Assembly: GCA_002729495.1 (NCBI GenBank)
Contig: PBYE01000073.1
Coordinates: forward strand, 1-34,360
Direction: 5' to 3'
Source of the DNA: Chromatiales bacterium
GTDB lineage: Bacteria > Pseudomonadota > Gammaproteobacteria > Steroidobacterales > GCA-2729495
Length of the DNA: 34,360 bases
Below the pieces are notes generated by a model, which saw only the letters and a program-made list of their open reading frames with translations, was not told where the DNA came from and did not search any database. Numbering within the stretch: position 1 is the stretch's first letter; every line of letters begins with the position of its first letter. Made by a program: the position numbers and the translations under genes. Below, piece after piece: positions 14,859 through 23,307 of this stretch.

Positions 14859-16817
14859 TTAATCTTCAGGAAGCGCAAACGCGAGCAGGTAATCGTCTAT
14901 TTCCCAGGCATTGATCATCTGGTGTGCGCCAGCGGCGATGACCACATACTGACGCCCGTTGATCTCATAGCTCATGGGTGTCGCATGTGCCGAACTCGGC
15001 AAATCCGTTACCCAGATTTCCCTGCCGGTTTCGATCTCGAATGCACGCAATCGCCTGTCAGCGGTACCGCCGATAAATACCAGGCCGGAGGCCGTGATGA
15101 TCGGGCCGCCTGCCGCCGGGGTACCCCACTTGAGGGGCAGCGGAATGCGCGCCATGTGGTCAATTACGCCGAAGGGCACGCTCCAGGCGATTTCACCTTC
15201 CGCCATGTCTACCGCGACGAGCGAGGACCAGGGTGGTTTGGTACAGGGCATCATCAGCGGGCTGAGCAGCACTTTTTGCTGGAGGGAGTAACCGGTTCCC
15301 CGTACCGGTGCAGGCGGCCCCATCGGCGCACCGTCGAAGGGATCGAAAGGCTTTGTTTCAGCCGCATCTTCTGGCCCGAATTTGAGCCAGATACCGACTT
15401 CCGAAATGCTGGTGACCAACAGGTTACGTTCCTTGTCGAAAGCGCCCCCGCCCCAGTTGGGGCCGCCGCCGGTGCTCGGATACATGATCCATCCATCGGT
15501 ACTCGGCGGTGTAAACAACGGGCCGTGCCGGGACTCCGCGATCCAGTCGCGGCATGCGCCCGTGTCGAACGGAGTCAGCCCCCAGGCATCGTCGACGCTC
15601 AGTTCGGTACGTAATATTGGCGGGGGTTTGACCGGGAAGGGCTGCGTCGGCGATAGCGTGTCACCGGGCACACCGTCGGTTGGTACCGGGCGCTCTTCGA
15701 TCGGAAAAAAGGGTTCACCGGTTTCGCGGTTGAACGCGAATATCAGTCCTTGCTTGGTAAGTTGTATAACGACAGGAACAGTCTCACCGTCGCGTTCTAT
15801 ATCGACGAGTATCGGTTGCGACGGTAAATCCCAGTCCCACACATCGTGATGAATAGTCTGGAAGTGCCAGACGATTTCGCCTGTCTTGCCGCGCAATGCG
15901 ACGAGTGAATTGCCGTAACGATTGTCACCGGGCCGAGTGCCGCCATAAAAATTAGGTGACGTGCTCGCGGTTGGCAAAAACACGAGGTCGCGCTCCTGGT
16001 CTACCGACAGCAGGCTCCAGACGTTTCCACCACCCGTTGTCTTCAGCGCCTTGGGATCCCAGTTGGCGGCTTCCGGGTCACCAGGGTTGCGCGGCACGGG
16101 GTCGAAGTCCCAGAGGAATTCCCCGGTACGCGCGTCAAAACCACGGGTAGAGCCATTCGCGGCATTGGGCCACTGATTTTTCATGTTGTTGATGCTGCCG
16201 ATCACCAGCACATCATTCACGAGCACGGGCGGTGCTGAATAGACCATGCCCCAGTGACTTTCCGGCACCGGCGGTGTCCGGGCGATGATCGGATTCACAT
16301 CAACCTGTCCGCCATCGCCGAAACTTTCGCAGGGTTTACCGTCACGGGCGTCGACCGAAATAATCCGGCGGTCGCTCGTACCCACATACACACGGTGCTT
16401 ACATGCCGCGTCTCGTGATGCTTCCTCGTCTTCCCAGTACGCGACACCCAGACACTTGAGACGCGTCTTGAATGGACCGTAGGTCACTTTCGGGTCGTAG
16501 GACCAGCGCTCTTCGCCGGTTTCCGGATCGAGTGCGAATATGCGGTGAAATGGTGTGCAGGCAACCAGCGAATGTCCCGCCGCTTCAGGTAACAGCAAAG
16601 GCGTGACCTGGTAGCCGGTAAAACTCTTTCGATCGGGGGTACGTTCCAGGTCGCCGTGCTGATGCGACCAGACCAGTTCGAGGTCGTTAACGTTATCGAC
16701 ATTAATCTGGGTTAAGGGGCTATAGCGGGAGCCGCCGGGATCATAGCCGTAATAGGGCCAGTCCTGCGCGGTAAGTGAAGTGGCGAGCAAGCATGAAAAC
16801 AGTAATGGAAAACGCAT
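14859..16817 (-). CDS. PQQ-dependent dehydrogenase (quinoprotein, membrane glucose dehydrogenase type)
   Basis: 652 residues from the ATG at 16817 after GGGGAG. A Sec signal peptide covers about residues 1-18 (RFPLLFSCLLATSLTAQDW). The eight-bladed propeller is recognised from WPYYGYDPGGSRYSPLTQI, IFALDPETGEERWSYDP, VYVGTSDRRIISVDARDG, GNVWSLLSVDQERDLVFLPT and HHDVWDWDLPSQPILVDI, followed by TKQGLIFAFNRETGEPFFPI and WGTPAAGGPIITASGLVFIG. These are closest to the mGDH/quinate/sorbosone-type alcohol or sugar dehydrogenases. No CxxCH haem motif is present, so electrons must pass to quinone or a separate cytochrome. Being first in a minus-strand run, it probably oxidises a periplasmic alcohol that the downstream genes process further; substrate unknown. 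Confidence 0.9.
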   Translation of the reverse strand: MRFPLLFSCLLATSLTAQDWPYYGYDPGGSRYSPLTQINVDNVNDLELVWSHQHGDLERTPDRKSFTGYQVTPLLLPEAAGHSLVACTPFHRIFALDPETGEERWSYDPKVTYGPFKTRLKCLGVAYWEDEEASRDAACKHRVYVGTSDRRIISVDARDGKPCESFGDGGQVDVNPIIARTPPVPESHWGMVYSAPPVLVNDVLVIGSINNMKNQWPNAANGSTRGFDARTGEFLWDFDPVPRNPGDPEAANWDPKALKTTGGGNVWSLLSVDQERDLVFLPTASTSPNFYGGTRPGDNRYGNSLVALRGKTGEIVWHFQTIHHDVWDWDLPSQPILVDIERDGETVPVVIQLTKQGLIFAFNRETGEPFFPIEERPVPTDGVPGDTLSPTQPFPVKPPPILRTELSVDDAWGLTPFDTGACRDWIAESRHGPLFTPPSTDGWIMYPSTGGGPNWGGGAFDKERNLLVTSISEVGIWLKFGPEDAAETKPFDPFDGAPMGPPAPVRGTGYSLQQKVLLSPLMMPCTKPPWSSLVAVDMAEGEIAWSVPFGVIDHMARIPLPLKWGTPAAGGPIITASGLVFIGGTADRRLRAFEIETGREIWVTDLPSSAHATPMSYEINGRQYVVIAAGAHQMINAWEIDDYLLAFALPED

Positions 16818-16920
16818 AACACTCCCCAGTTAAGGCTACCCATTTTAGATGGGGACTTCGGGCGGCATAGCTGGCCCTGTGCGCACGTCCGAACGCTGGT
16901 CGCACAAGGAGGGACGGCTT

Positions 16921-17043
16921 ATGATCAGCCGCATGCGCACTCTCAGCCGATCACTATTGCTGCCGCTGTTTATCGTACGCGACGGCGATGCCTCGAGGCC
17001 GATCGTATCGGCGGAGTTCAAACCCTATCTTGCCATCGACTAA
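16921..17043 (+). pseudogene. 40-codon ORF with a strong ribosome site, HemB N-terminus-like (tentative)
   Basis: ATG at 16921 follows AAGGAGGGA with 7-bp spacing, an unusually good ribosome site for a random ORF. The stretch LSRSLLLPLFIVRDGDASRP resembles the N-terminal part of porphobilinogen synthase (LSPDDLILPLFVxEGExxxxP), but the protein stops after 40 residues. It may be a truncated hemB remnant, a small protein, or chance. Its stop overlaps the stop of the convergent MFS gene. Confidence 0.25.
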
Positions 17044-18185
17044 TAGCCTGCCGCTTTAAGCCTCGCCGACAGCGGTATAAATATGACCAGTGCGACTGCA
17101 CAGAACGCGATCGTGGTGTAAGTAACGGCTACCAGGCCGGTACCTTCAAGAAATATTCCAACCACTGCCGGGCCGATAAAAAATCCGCTGGTCTGGGCGG
17201 CCGGCATTAATACGCTTACCCTGCCGCCGGAATCTGACGCTGCGATTCCTCCCATAAGAAACGGACCGGTCATGTTCCAGAAAACCTGGAATATGGATGC
17301 CTTGATAGCCATTTCGGCCAGGTTCATTTCACCCTGCAGGAACCAGGCCATGATTATCTGCATCACCAGCGCAATCGTTACCGGCAGGAACCGGTTTACA
17401 CCTTTGCCGGCGAGGGCAGCGGCTCCCAAGGAACCGCTGATTGCAACAGCGGAACTAATAGATAGCGCGCGCAGGGACATCACCGAATCCATACCACCCG
17501 CCTCGCCTATGAGTGCTATAAAACTCCACATGGCGCCAAGACCGCAGCACCAGATCAGCATGGCTATCAGCCCTGCCACGGGCAGTGCCAGCGAGCCACC
17601 TGCTGAATCACTGGCAGCCACTTCCCGCTTAGCCGGGCCACTGGGCACGAACTTGATGAACAGCAAGCCCACGGCAGAAAGCGCAGCAAGCGGTACGTAC
17701 ATGCCACCGATACTGCCGAAAGAGCCCGTCAGGAGCGGCAGTGTTGCCAGGGCAACTACACCAAACGCAACCTGGGACGAAATTACGAAACCGAAATTTC
17801 TGTCAGGATCGCTCGTGTTACCGATGATCGAAATGCCAATCGCGAATGCCGTGCCCTGCCCCAGGAAGCCAACGATAAGGCGTATCCACATTACATTGCC
17901 GGGATCCGTCTGCGTCGTCGTCAGCAAGTTGCCCAAAATGACTACAACCAATGCGACCGTTATCGCAATCCGCCAGTTGATTTTATTAATCCAGAAAATC
18001 GCAACTATTGAAGCGATTGCACCACCTGCAACTTCGGCAATGAGTATGTTCGCCCCTTGCTGTTCCGTGAAGCCCAGCAGCCCTGCATAGGTAGGGATTA
18101 TCATCGGCTGAATCATCAGCGCGAAAACGCCGACTACGCAGATAACAATGGCCGTTACGATGGAAATCGGTGCATTTCTGTCCAT
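17040..18185 (-). CDS. MFS transporter
   Basis: 381 residues, about twelve hydrophobic helices from residue 8 to 375 (for example TAIVICVVGVFALMIQPMII, IAITVALVVVILGNLLTT, LIVGFLGQGTAFAIGISIIG, VAGLIAMLIWCCGLGAMW). The central cytoplasmic loop is short (SGPAKREVAASDSAGG). The ATG at 18185 follows AAGGGGGG. Substrate is not recognisable. It lies 93 bp downstream of the cobalamin-riboswitch-controlled btuB on the same strand, so it may be read from the same mRNA. Transport of a corrinoid or of a B12-linked metabolite would then be worth considering. Confidence 0.82.
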   Translation of the reverse strand: MDRNAPISIVTAIVICVVGVFALMIQPMIIPTYAGLLGFTEQQGANILIAEVAGGAIASIVAIFWINKINWRIAITVALVVVILGNLLTTTQTDPGNVMWIRLIVGFLGQGTAFAIGISIIGNTSDPDRNFGFVISSQVAFGVVALATLPLLTGSFGSIGGMYVPLAALSAVGLLFIKFVPSGPAKREVAASDSAGGSLALPVAGLIAMLIWCCGLGAMWSFIALIGEAGGMDSVMSLRALSISSAVAISGSLGAAALAGKGVNRFLPVTIALVMQIIMAWFLQGEMNLAEMAIKASIFQVFWNMTGPFLMGGIAASDSGGRVSVLMPAAQTSGFFIGPAVVGIFLEGTGLVAVTYTTIAFCAVALVIFIPLSARLKAAGY

Positions 18186-18278
18186 GCGCCCCCCTTCAAG
18201 GCCCGGATACCGAGTGCGTACGGCAGGAAGCGCCGCACAGAACAGCCTTCATATCATGCCGGCAGAGGCTCGGCAACA

Positions 18279-20270
18279 TTAGAAGCTGAAACGAACACCC
18301 ACGTAAGCTGCGCGGCCCGGAGTGTTATAGGTAAATACCTCTTCGTACTCTTCATCCGTCAGGTTGTTAATACGCCCGTATACGCTGATATCCGGAGATA
18401 TCTTATAGTCAGCCGTAAAGTCGATAACCCGGTAGCTGTCCAGCTCGACACGGGTCTTAGTAAAGAACGGCGGCACGAAATATTCATCGTCCTGCTTGTC
18501 CGTCCAGGTCATATTCAGGTTCAGGTTCAATCGTCCGTCGAGCAGCTCTTCATTCAAATTCATACTCAGAGTATTCCGCGGGCGGCGAACTTCGGACTCA
18601 CGGCCAACTACCTCATCACCCAAAAGGATGACCGCGTCGCTATCCAGGTAAGTATAGGCCAGCCTTCCCGTCATCGAGTTGGAGAGATTAGCTGTTACCG
18701 ACACTTCTACGCCTTTGCGTTTCGTTGTGCCGGGTGCATTTGTTACTGTCGTCAGAAAACTTCCAGGATTCATTGGATCTTCGAAGCCAATGCTTACAAT
18801 TTTATCTTTCAGGTATTCTTTAAAATAGGTCAGCGATATCTCATAGTTACCGTCTGCAAATGCCTTATCTATACCTATTTCCCAGCCTCGCGATTCTTCA
18901 GGCTGCAGGCCGGGATTACCCACAAACGAAGCACCAAACCCGTACAGCTCTGTTGACGTCGGCGCCTTTTGCCCCGTGCCGGCAGCACCCCTCAGGCGGA
19001 TACCCGATTCGGCAAAGTCGTAAGCACTCGTTACACGCCAGGTTGTCTTGTCCTGGTAGTCACTGTTCCGGTCACGCCTGAGTGAGCTGGTCAGACTTAG
19101 CGCTTCCCCGATGACGGTACGCCCTTCGACAACCAGTCCCGTCATATACGTACGCTCGTCCACACCGCCGGAGGTCTTGATTTCGCGCTCCTGGTAATCG
19201 ACCGCAAAAGTGACAACGTCTGTGCCGTCGGCGCGACCATTTCGTGCGAAATCCCAGGTCGTCTGATATTTGAATTCTGACAAATCTCCGTCCGCGGAGA
19301 AGGTCTCGGAACCGTCGTCAAAGAATTTGTTATCGGTATCAGTCTGTCCGGCAAATACCTTGTGCTCCCAACGGCCGTCCATGAATGCAGCTTTACCGGT
19401 CAGCGCAAAGTAGGACTGCGTAATGTCGCTGCGCCGGTCGCCGTCCACGATAAAAGCGGTACCCGTGCAGGGAGGATAGTCGGGCGGGTCCGGCTCAGGA
19501 CAGACGATATCTTCGGGATCGACCTCGGTTTTTGCGTCGGTATAACGTCCAACGACATCGATACTCATGTTTTCAGCAGGACGAAAGCCGAGGTTGATGG
19601 AAGTCGAACGATTCTTGAACTTGTCGTCCTCGTCTCCCTCTTGCGCGGTATTGAATCCGTCCTGCATTACAACGGAATGATTGAGCCCCCAGCTGAAATC
19701 CTCATCGGAGCCGCCGACGCGCAGTCCGAATGCGTCGGACTCATAAGAACCGCCTTCGTAGTAAGCGTTCAGGTTGACCGCGCCGGATGGCCGGGTCGTC
19801 GTGATATTAATGACTCCTGAGTTGGCATCCGCGCCCCAGAGTGCGCTTTGCGGACCGCGAATAATTTCGATCTGCTCGATATCATGGGTGGTCAGATACT
19901 GCCACTGAAACTGGTCACCGGAGGCGGGATCGTTGGCCCGGATTCCGTCAATCATCACGACAACCTGGTTCGTCTCGCCGCCGCGGATGCGGACCTCAGT
20001 CAGGCCACCTTTCGAGCCCGAGCGCGTTACTGCCAGCCCGGGGACATCCCGCAGCAGATCACCGACAAATATGGCCTGCCGGTTTTCGATCTCCTGCCGC
20101 CCGATGACTGTTACCGAACTGGCCACTTTTGCCAGATCCATTTCGGTACGGGACGCTGAAACGACCATTACTTCGGGTTTCTTATCCTGTTCTGCCAGCG
20201 CCACAACCGGTAATGCCAGGCAGGCGCATGCCGGCAGAACAGTAACTATGCCAATAATTTTCCTGTTCAT
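18279..20270 (-). CDS. btuB: TonB-dependent vitamin B12 receptor (BtuB-like)
   Basis: 663 residues from the ATG at 20270, which follows GGGAAG; an in-frame start at 20333 lies too far upstream of any ribosome site. A Sec signal peptide (VTVLPACACLALPVVALA) is followed by a TonB box (EVMVVSAS), the plug (VTVIGRQEI, LLRDVPGLAVTRSG, EVRIRGGETNQVVVMIDGIR, IEIIRGPQSALWGADANSG) and a 22-strand-type barrel ending in YVGVRFSF with the C-terminal Phe expected of outer-membrane proteins. The plug is characteristic of BtuB. The cobalamin riboswitch immediately upstream on the same strand supports corrinoid uptake. Expression should fall when B12 is plentiful. Confidence 0.92.
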   Translation of the reverse strand: MNRKIIGIVTVLPACACLALPVVALAEQDKKPEVMVVSASRTEMDLAKVASSVTVIGRQEIENRQAIFVGDLLRDVPGLAVTRSGSKGGLTEVRIRGGETNQVVVMIDGIRANDPASGDQFQWQYLTTHDIEQIEIIRGPQSALWGADANSGVINITTTRPSGAVNLNAYYEGGSYESDAFGLRVGGSDEDFSWGLNHSVVMQDGFNTAQEGDEDDKFKNRSTSINLGFRPAENMSIDVVGRYTDAKTEVDPEDIVCPEPDPPDYPPCTGTAFIVDGDRRSDITQSYFALTGKAAFMDGRWEHKVFAGQTDTDNKFFDDGSETFSADGDLSEFKYQTTWDFARNGRADGTDVVTFAVDYQEREIKTSGGVDERTYMTGLVVEGRTVIGEALSLTSSLRRDRNSDYQDKTTWRVTSAYDFAESGIRLRGAAGTGQKAPTSTELYGFGASFVGNPGLQPEESRGWEIGIDKAFADGNYEISLTYFKEYLKDKIVSIGFEDPMNPGSFLTTVTNAPGTTKRKGVEVSVTANLSNSMTGRLAYTYLDSDAVILLGDEVVGRESEVRRPRNTLSMNLNEELLDGRLNLNLNMTWTDKQDDEYFVPPFFTKTRVELDSYRVIDFTADYKISPDISVYGRINNLTDEEYEEVFTYNTPGRAAYVGVRFSF

Positions 20271-20431
20271 TGATCTTCCCTTGCCGCGCTCGCACCCGAG
20301 TACGGGATATGCGGGAATCAGAAGGACAGGCACCTGCCGACAGTCAGAGACTGACGAGAAAGTGTTAACGAAGAGGACCGGCTAAAGTCACAACTCATCT
20401 CCCACCGAGACCCGATGTTGTTACAAGAAAA

Positions 20432-20634
20432 GCTGCAGGCCGGTCTCCGGACTTACGAGGGAGTATTGTTATGTAGCAATCGCCTTCCCATGCTTAAAGC
20501 ACAGTGGCCAGATTGACTGCCACAAACCTCGATCACCGTTGCGGGGGCAGTGACGGAATTGCCGCTAAAGCAGCGCACCATCTTCCCGATTAACGCCGAG
20601 CCAAATGGCTCAGCGGCACCTGTAGCACCGCGGG
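20432..20634 (-). ncRNA. Cobalamin (B12) riboswitch
   Basis: On the minus strand, read 5' to 3' from 20634: GGTGCTACAGGTGCC, then TTAATCGGGAAGATGGTGCG, then the core CACTGCCCCCGCAACGGT (about 20535-20552), then GCCACTGTGCTTTAAGCATG and GGGAAGGCG of the B12 box, and finally AAGTCCGGAGACCGGCCTGC (20434-20453). All of these are hallmark conserved blocks of the adenosylcobalamin aptamer in the right order. About 160 bp separate the end from the btuB start, enough for an expression platform. Confidence 0.95.
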
Positions 20635-20635
20635 C

Positions 20636-20664
20636 AAAATAACCGCTGGTCGAAGCCGGGTCAA
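20636..20664 (-). promoter_or_regulatory. Promoter of the cobalamin riboswitch-btuB transcript
   Basis: On the minus strand, TTGACC (20659-20664) and TATTTT (20636-20641) are separated by 17 bp. Transcription would begin right at the 5' end of the aptamer. Confidence 0.6.
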
Positions 20665-20777
20665 GAAAATTGCTCCTTAATGCCGGCTAATAGCCAAGGT
20701 GCAACACACATCACACCTTTAGCACAGCGGCTTGCGTAGGGTTAAGGAGTTTAGGGTCCGGAAACGCCTGTACCAAT

Positions 20778-21545
20778 ATGTTTGAGCTGCTGCGCAAATT
20801 TTCCCTGCTAATGATCCTGTTTGTCGTTGGCATGGGTACCTACCTCTCGATGTCGAACAGCACCGACTGGCGGGAACCGCTGTGGGTACAGGTGTACCCG
20901 ATTAACGGTGACGGGCGGGAAAGCACCGAAAAATATATGGGACGGCTGGAAAAGGATGACTTCAAGTCCATCGAATTGTTCATGCTCAACGAGGCCGAAA
21001 AATTCGGGGTCAGTATCAAGAAGCCCGTTAAGGTTGTTATGGGCCGACCCATTAGTGAATTGCCACCGGAGCCACCGCGAAGCGCAAATCCGTTCAGCAT
21101 CGGCTACTGGAGTTTGAAACTGCGCTGGTGGGCGAACGACGTAACCGATGATCAGCCTGGTCCGAAGCCCGATATTCGCCTGTTCCTGGTCTACTTCGAC
21201 CCCGAGGGGGTTACCACGGTCGCCCATTCGCTCGGCCTGCAGAAAGGATTGATTGGCATAGTCAACATATTCGCTTCTCGTCACCAGGCCGCAACGAACA
21301 ACTTCGTGATCGCCCACGAAATGTTACACACGCTGGGGGCCAGAGATAAATACGCGCCGGACAATATGCCTGCTTTCCCGGACGGATATGCCGATCCGGA
21401 CAAAACGCCGCTCTACCCGCAGCAAAAAGCCGAAATCATGGGTGGTCGAATTCCTTTGTCGCAAGCCGAAGCGGTAATACCGAGAAGCCTGAGACAAGTC
21501 GTAGTGGGCGCCACAACCGCAAAAGAAATCCGCTGGATCGAGTAA
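20778..21545 (+). CDS. Membrane-anchored putative zinc metallopeptidase (zincin)
   Basis: 255 residues. One N-terminal hydrophobic helix (FSLLMILFVVGMGTYLSM) acts as signal anchor, leaving the rest in the periplasm. The motif HEMLHTLGARDKY (His180, Glu181, His184, Gly187, Asp190) is a zincin signature HExxHxxGxxD, with two His and Asp as likely zinc ligands and Glu as base. The surrounding domain (WVQVYPINGDG, KPDIRLFLVYFDPEG, PLYPQQKAEIMGGRIPLSQA) is not one I can name. No clear ribosome site precedes the ATG. It is divergent from the btuB riboswitch and stands alone. Confidence 0.75.
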   Translation: MFELLRKFSLLMILFVVGMGTYLSMSNSTDWREPLWVQVYPINGDGRESTEKYMGRLEKDDFKSIELFMLNEAEKFGVSIKKPVKVVMGRPISELPPEPPRSANPFSIGYWSLKLRWWANDVTDDQPGPKPDIRLFLVYFDPEGVTTVAHSLGLQKGLIGIVNIFASRHQAATNNFVIAHEMLHTLGARDKYAPDNMPAFPDGYADPDKTPLYPQQKAEIMGGRIPLSQAEAVIPRSLRQVVVGATTAKEIRWIE

Positions 21546-21703
21546 AGGACCGCCTGAAACCCCCGGCAAACATTAGCGGCAGCGTGTATCGGCAAGATAA
21601 GTTGCCTGCAGAGCCCGCCGGTTATAAAGTCAGCCACGCCAGACAGGCCGCCTACGCACAAAATAAGGCCTGATCAGCTTAACCATATCCCGGAGATTCT
21701 GAA

Positions 21704-22492
21704 ATGCCACGTTTTATCGCGCTCCTTGCGTGTGTTGCCTCATTCCTTAGCACCACTGCCTGTGCGGGACTCGACCCGGATAAACCAACTGTGCTGATTA
21801 CCGGCAGTAACCGCGGCATTGGCCTCGAATTTGTTAAACAGTTTTCCGAGCGCGGCTGGAACATTATTGCCACGGCCCGCAAACCCGGGGAAGCGACCGA
21901 CCTGCAGGCAATTACAGATGGCTATGACCAGCTTGTAATTGAGCAACTTGATGTTACGGATTTTGAACGGGTCAAAGCGTTACAGGCGGCTTACAAGGAT
22001 CAGCCTATCGATATTCTGCTGAGTAACGCCGGGATCACACCCAAATACAAGAGCGCATTCAAAACTGTGTCCGGGGTCGACTGGGACATGGCGCGGAAAA
22101 GTATGGAAGTTAACGCAATAGCGCCGTTACAAATCGCCCAGGTATTCATGGACAACGTTGCCGCGTCAGAACAGAAGAAAATCGTGGTGATCTCCAGCAA
22201 GGGCGGTTCATTTGCCGTCGGACCCGAAATGCCCATGATGTACAGCTACCGTGGCAGCAAGGCCGCACTGAATATGTATATGTACACGCTGTCGTTCGAA
22301 ACGCCAAAAAAGGATGTCATCCTCACGCTGCTCTCGCCCGGGCAGGTCAACACCGTTCCCGGTATGAAAATACCGAACGCGATTGAAACTGACGAGTCGG
22401 TTAAAAAGATGCTGGCTGTGATCGACGGCCTGACGCCGGAACACAACGGCAAGTTCCTCGATTACGAGGATGGCAGTGAAATAGGCTGGTAA
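21704..22492 (+). CDS. Exported or lipid-anchored short-chain dehydrogenase/reductase
   Basis: 262 residues; the ATG at 21704 follows GGAGATTCTGAA. Unusually for an SDR, it begins with a hydrophobic signal (FIALLACVASFLSTTACAGL) containing a possible lipobox, STTAC. The catalytic domain looks intact: TGSNRGIG cofactor loop, SNAG, VVISSKGGSF with the Ser, and YRGSK with the Tyr/Lys pair, then LTLLSPGQVNT. The C-terminus DGLTPEHNGKFLDYEDGSEI matches that of the SDR at the right edge of the window. An exported SDR would need NAD(P) outside the cytoplasm, so either it remains inner-face anchored or the signal is misleading. The exact substrate is unknown. Confidence 0.85.
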   Translation: MPRFIALLACVASFLSTTACAGLDPDKPTVLITGSNRGIGLEFVKQFSERGWNIIATARKPGEATDLQAITDGYDQLVIEQLDVTDFERVKALQAAYKDQPIDILLSNAGITPKYKSAFKTVSGVDWDMARKSMEVNAIAPLQIAQVFMDNVAASEQKKIVVISSKGGSFAVGPEMPMMYSYRGSKAALNMYMYTLSFETPKKDVILTLLSPGQVNTVPGMKIPNAIETDESVKKMLAVIDGLTPEHNGKFLDYEDGSEIGW

Positions 22493-22515
22493 TTGCCGGG
22501 CGGCCAGCTTAAGGC

Positions 22516-23280
22516 TTAATCCTGCGGCAGTTGCATATTGAACTGGTGGACCTGTGTCTGAACCCGGGGCCGCCGGAAATCGCGTGGCGTAAGCGGTGTC
22601 TCGAGCTTCTCTTCAAGCCAGGCAAAAATCGGCTCCCAGCGCTCGGCGTCCTGCTTCGTCCTGGCCGTGCGCATTTCATGGATTGATAATCCCTGCTCGG
22701 CAGAATGCACGTAGTTCTGGCTATCTCTGAGCACCCCGATTACCGAAATCGACAGGCTGTTCAGAAAACGCATCAGCTTTCTGTAAGCCAGCGTGTTTTC
22801 ACGAACCCGGTTTGCGATCACACCGATGCGACCCATGCGGCGGCTGACCTTGGCAATGAGCAACAGGTCTTTCATGAGTTGCGACGCCGCGTAAACATCA
22901 ATTTCGGATGGCAAAACGGGGATCAGGATCGCATGAGCCCCGCTCGTCAATTCAGCCAGGTTCTCCGGGGGGGCTGACGCGGGCGAATCTACGACCAGGC
23001 AACGAACACTGGGCGGCACTCTTAGCTGCCAGCTGCGGGTCACGCTGCTGCGGACATCGAATGCGGAAATCCCGTGGATGGGTGCCGAGTTCCCGGGACG
23101 CAGTTTCAGCCAGCGCATCGAGGAGCCCTGCGGGTCGAAATCCATTATGGCGACACTATTACCCTGCGACGCGAGGTAGCCCGCCAGATTGACTGCCAGT
23201 GTCGATTTACCACAGCCGCCCTTTGGGTTAAGGACGACTATCTTGTGCAGGTCTTTATGGCCAGGCACACTCAGTCGCAT
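22516..23280 (-). CDS. Orphan ParA/MinD-family ATPase
   Basis: 254 residues from the ATG at 23280, with GGAG 7 bp upstream; a GTG at 23289 overlaps that site. The deviant Walker A KGGCGKST is near residues 20-27, with the signature Lys at the start, IMDFDPQGSS is the A' region, and CLVVDSPA the Walker B. The end carries a basic extension (RDFRRPRVQTQVHQ) beyond the ATPase core. No parB, parS-like repeat or MinC/MinE partner is nearby, so plasmid partition is unlikely; orphan ParA proteins commonly position cellular cargo. It lies 27 bp downstream of the broken TetR gene on the same strand. Confidence 0.85.
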   Translation of the reverse strand: MRLSVPGHKDLHKIVVLNPKGGCGKSTLAVNLAGYLASQGNSVAIMDFDPQGSSMRWLKLRPGNSAPIHGISAFDVRSSVTRSWQLRVPPSVRCLVVDSPASAPPENLAELTSGAHAILIPVLPSEIDVYAASQLMKDLLLIAKVSRRMGRIGVIANRVRENTLAYRKLMRFLNSLSISVIGVLRDSQNYVHSAEQGLSIHEMRTARTKQDAERWEPIFAWLEEKLETPLTPRDFRRPRVQTQVHQFNMQLPQD

Positions 23281-23307
23281 GAACCGCACTCCGTTGGCAT
23301 TGTCTAT

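Noticed and set aside
17272-18090. 272-codon plus-strand ORF.
   Set aside because: Antisense shadow of the MFS transporter; its composition follows from the helices on the other strand and no domain is recognisable.
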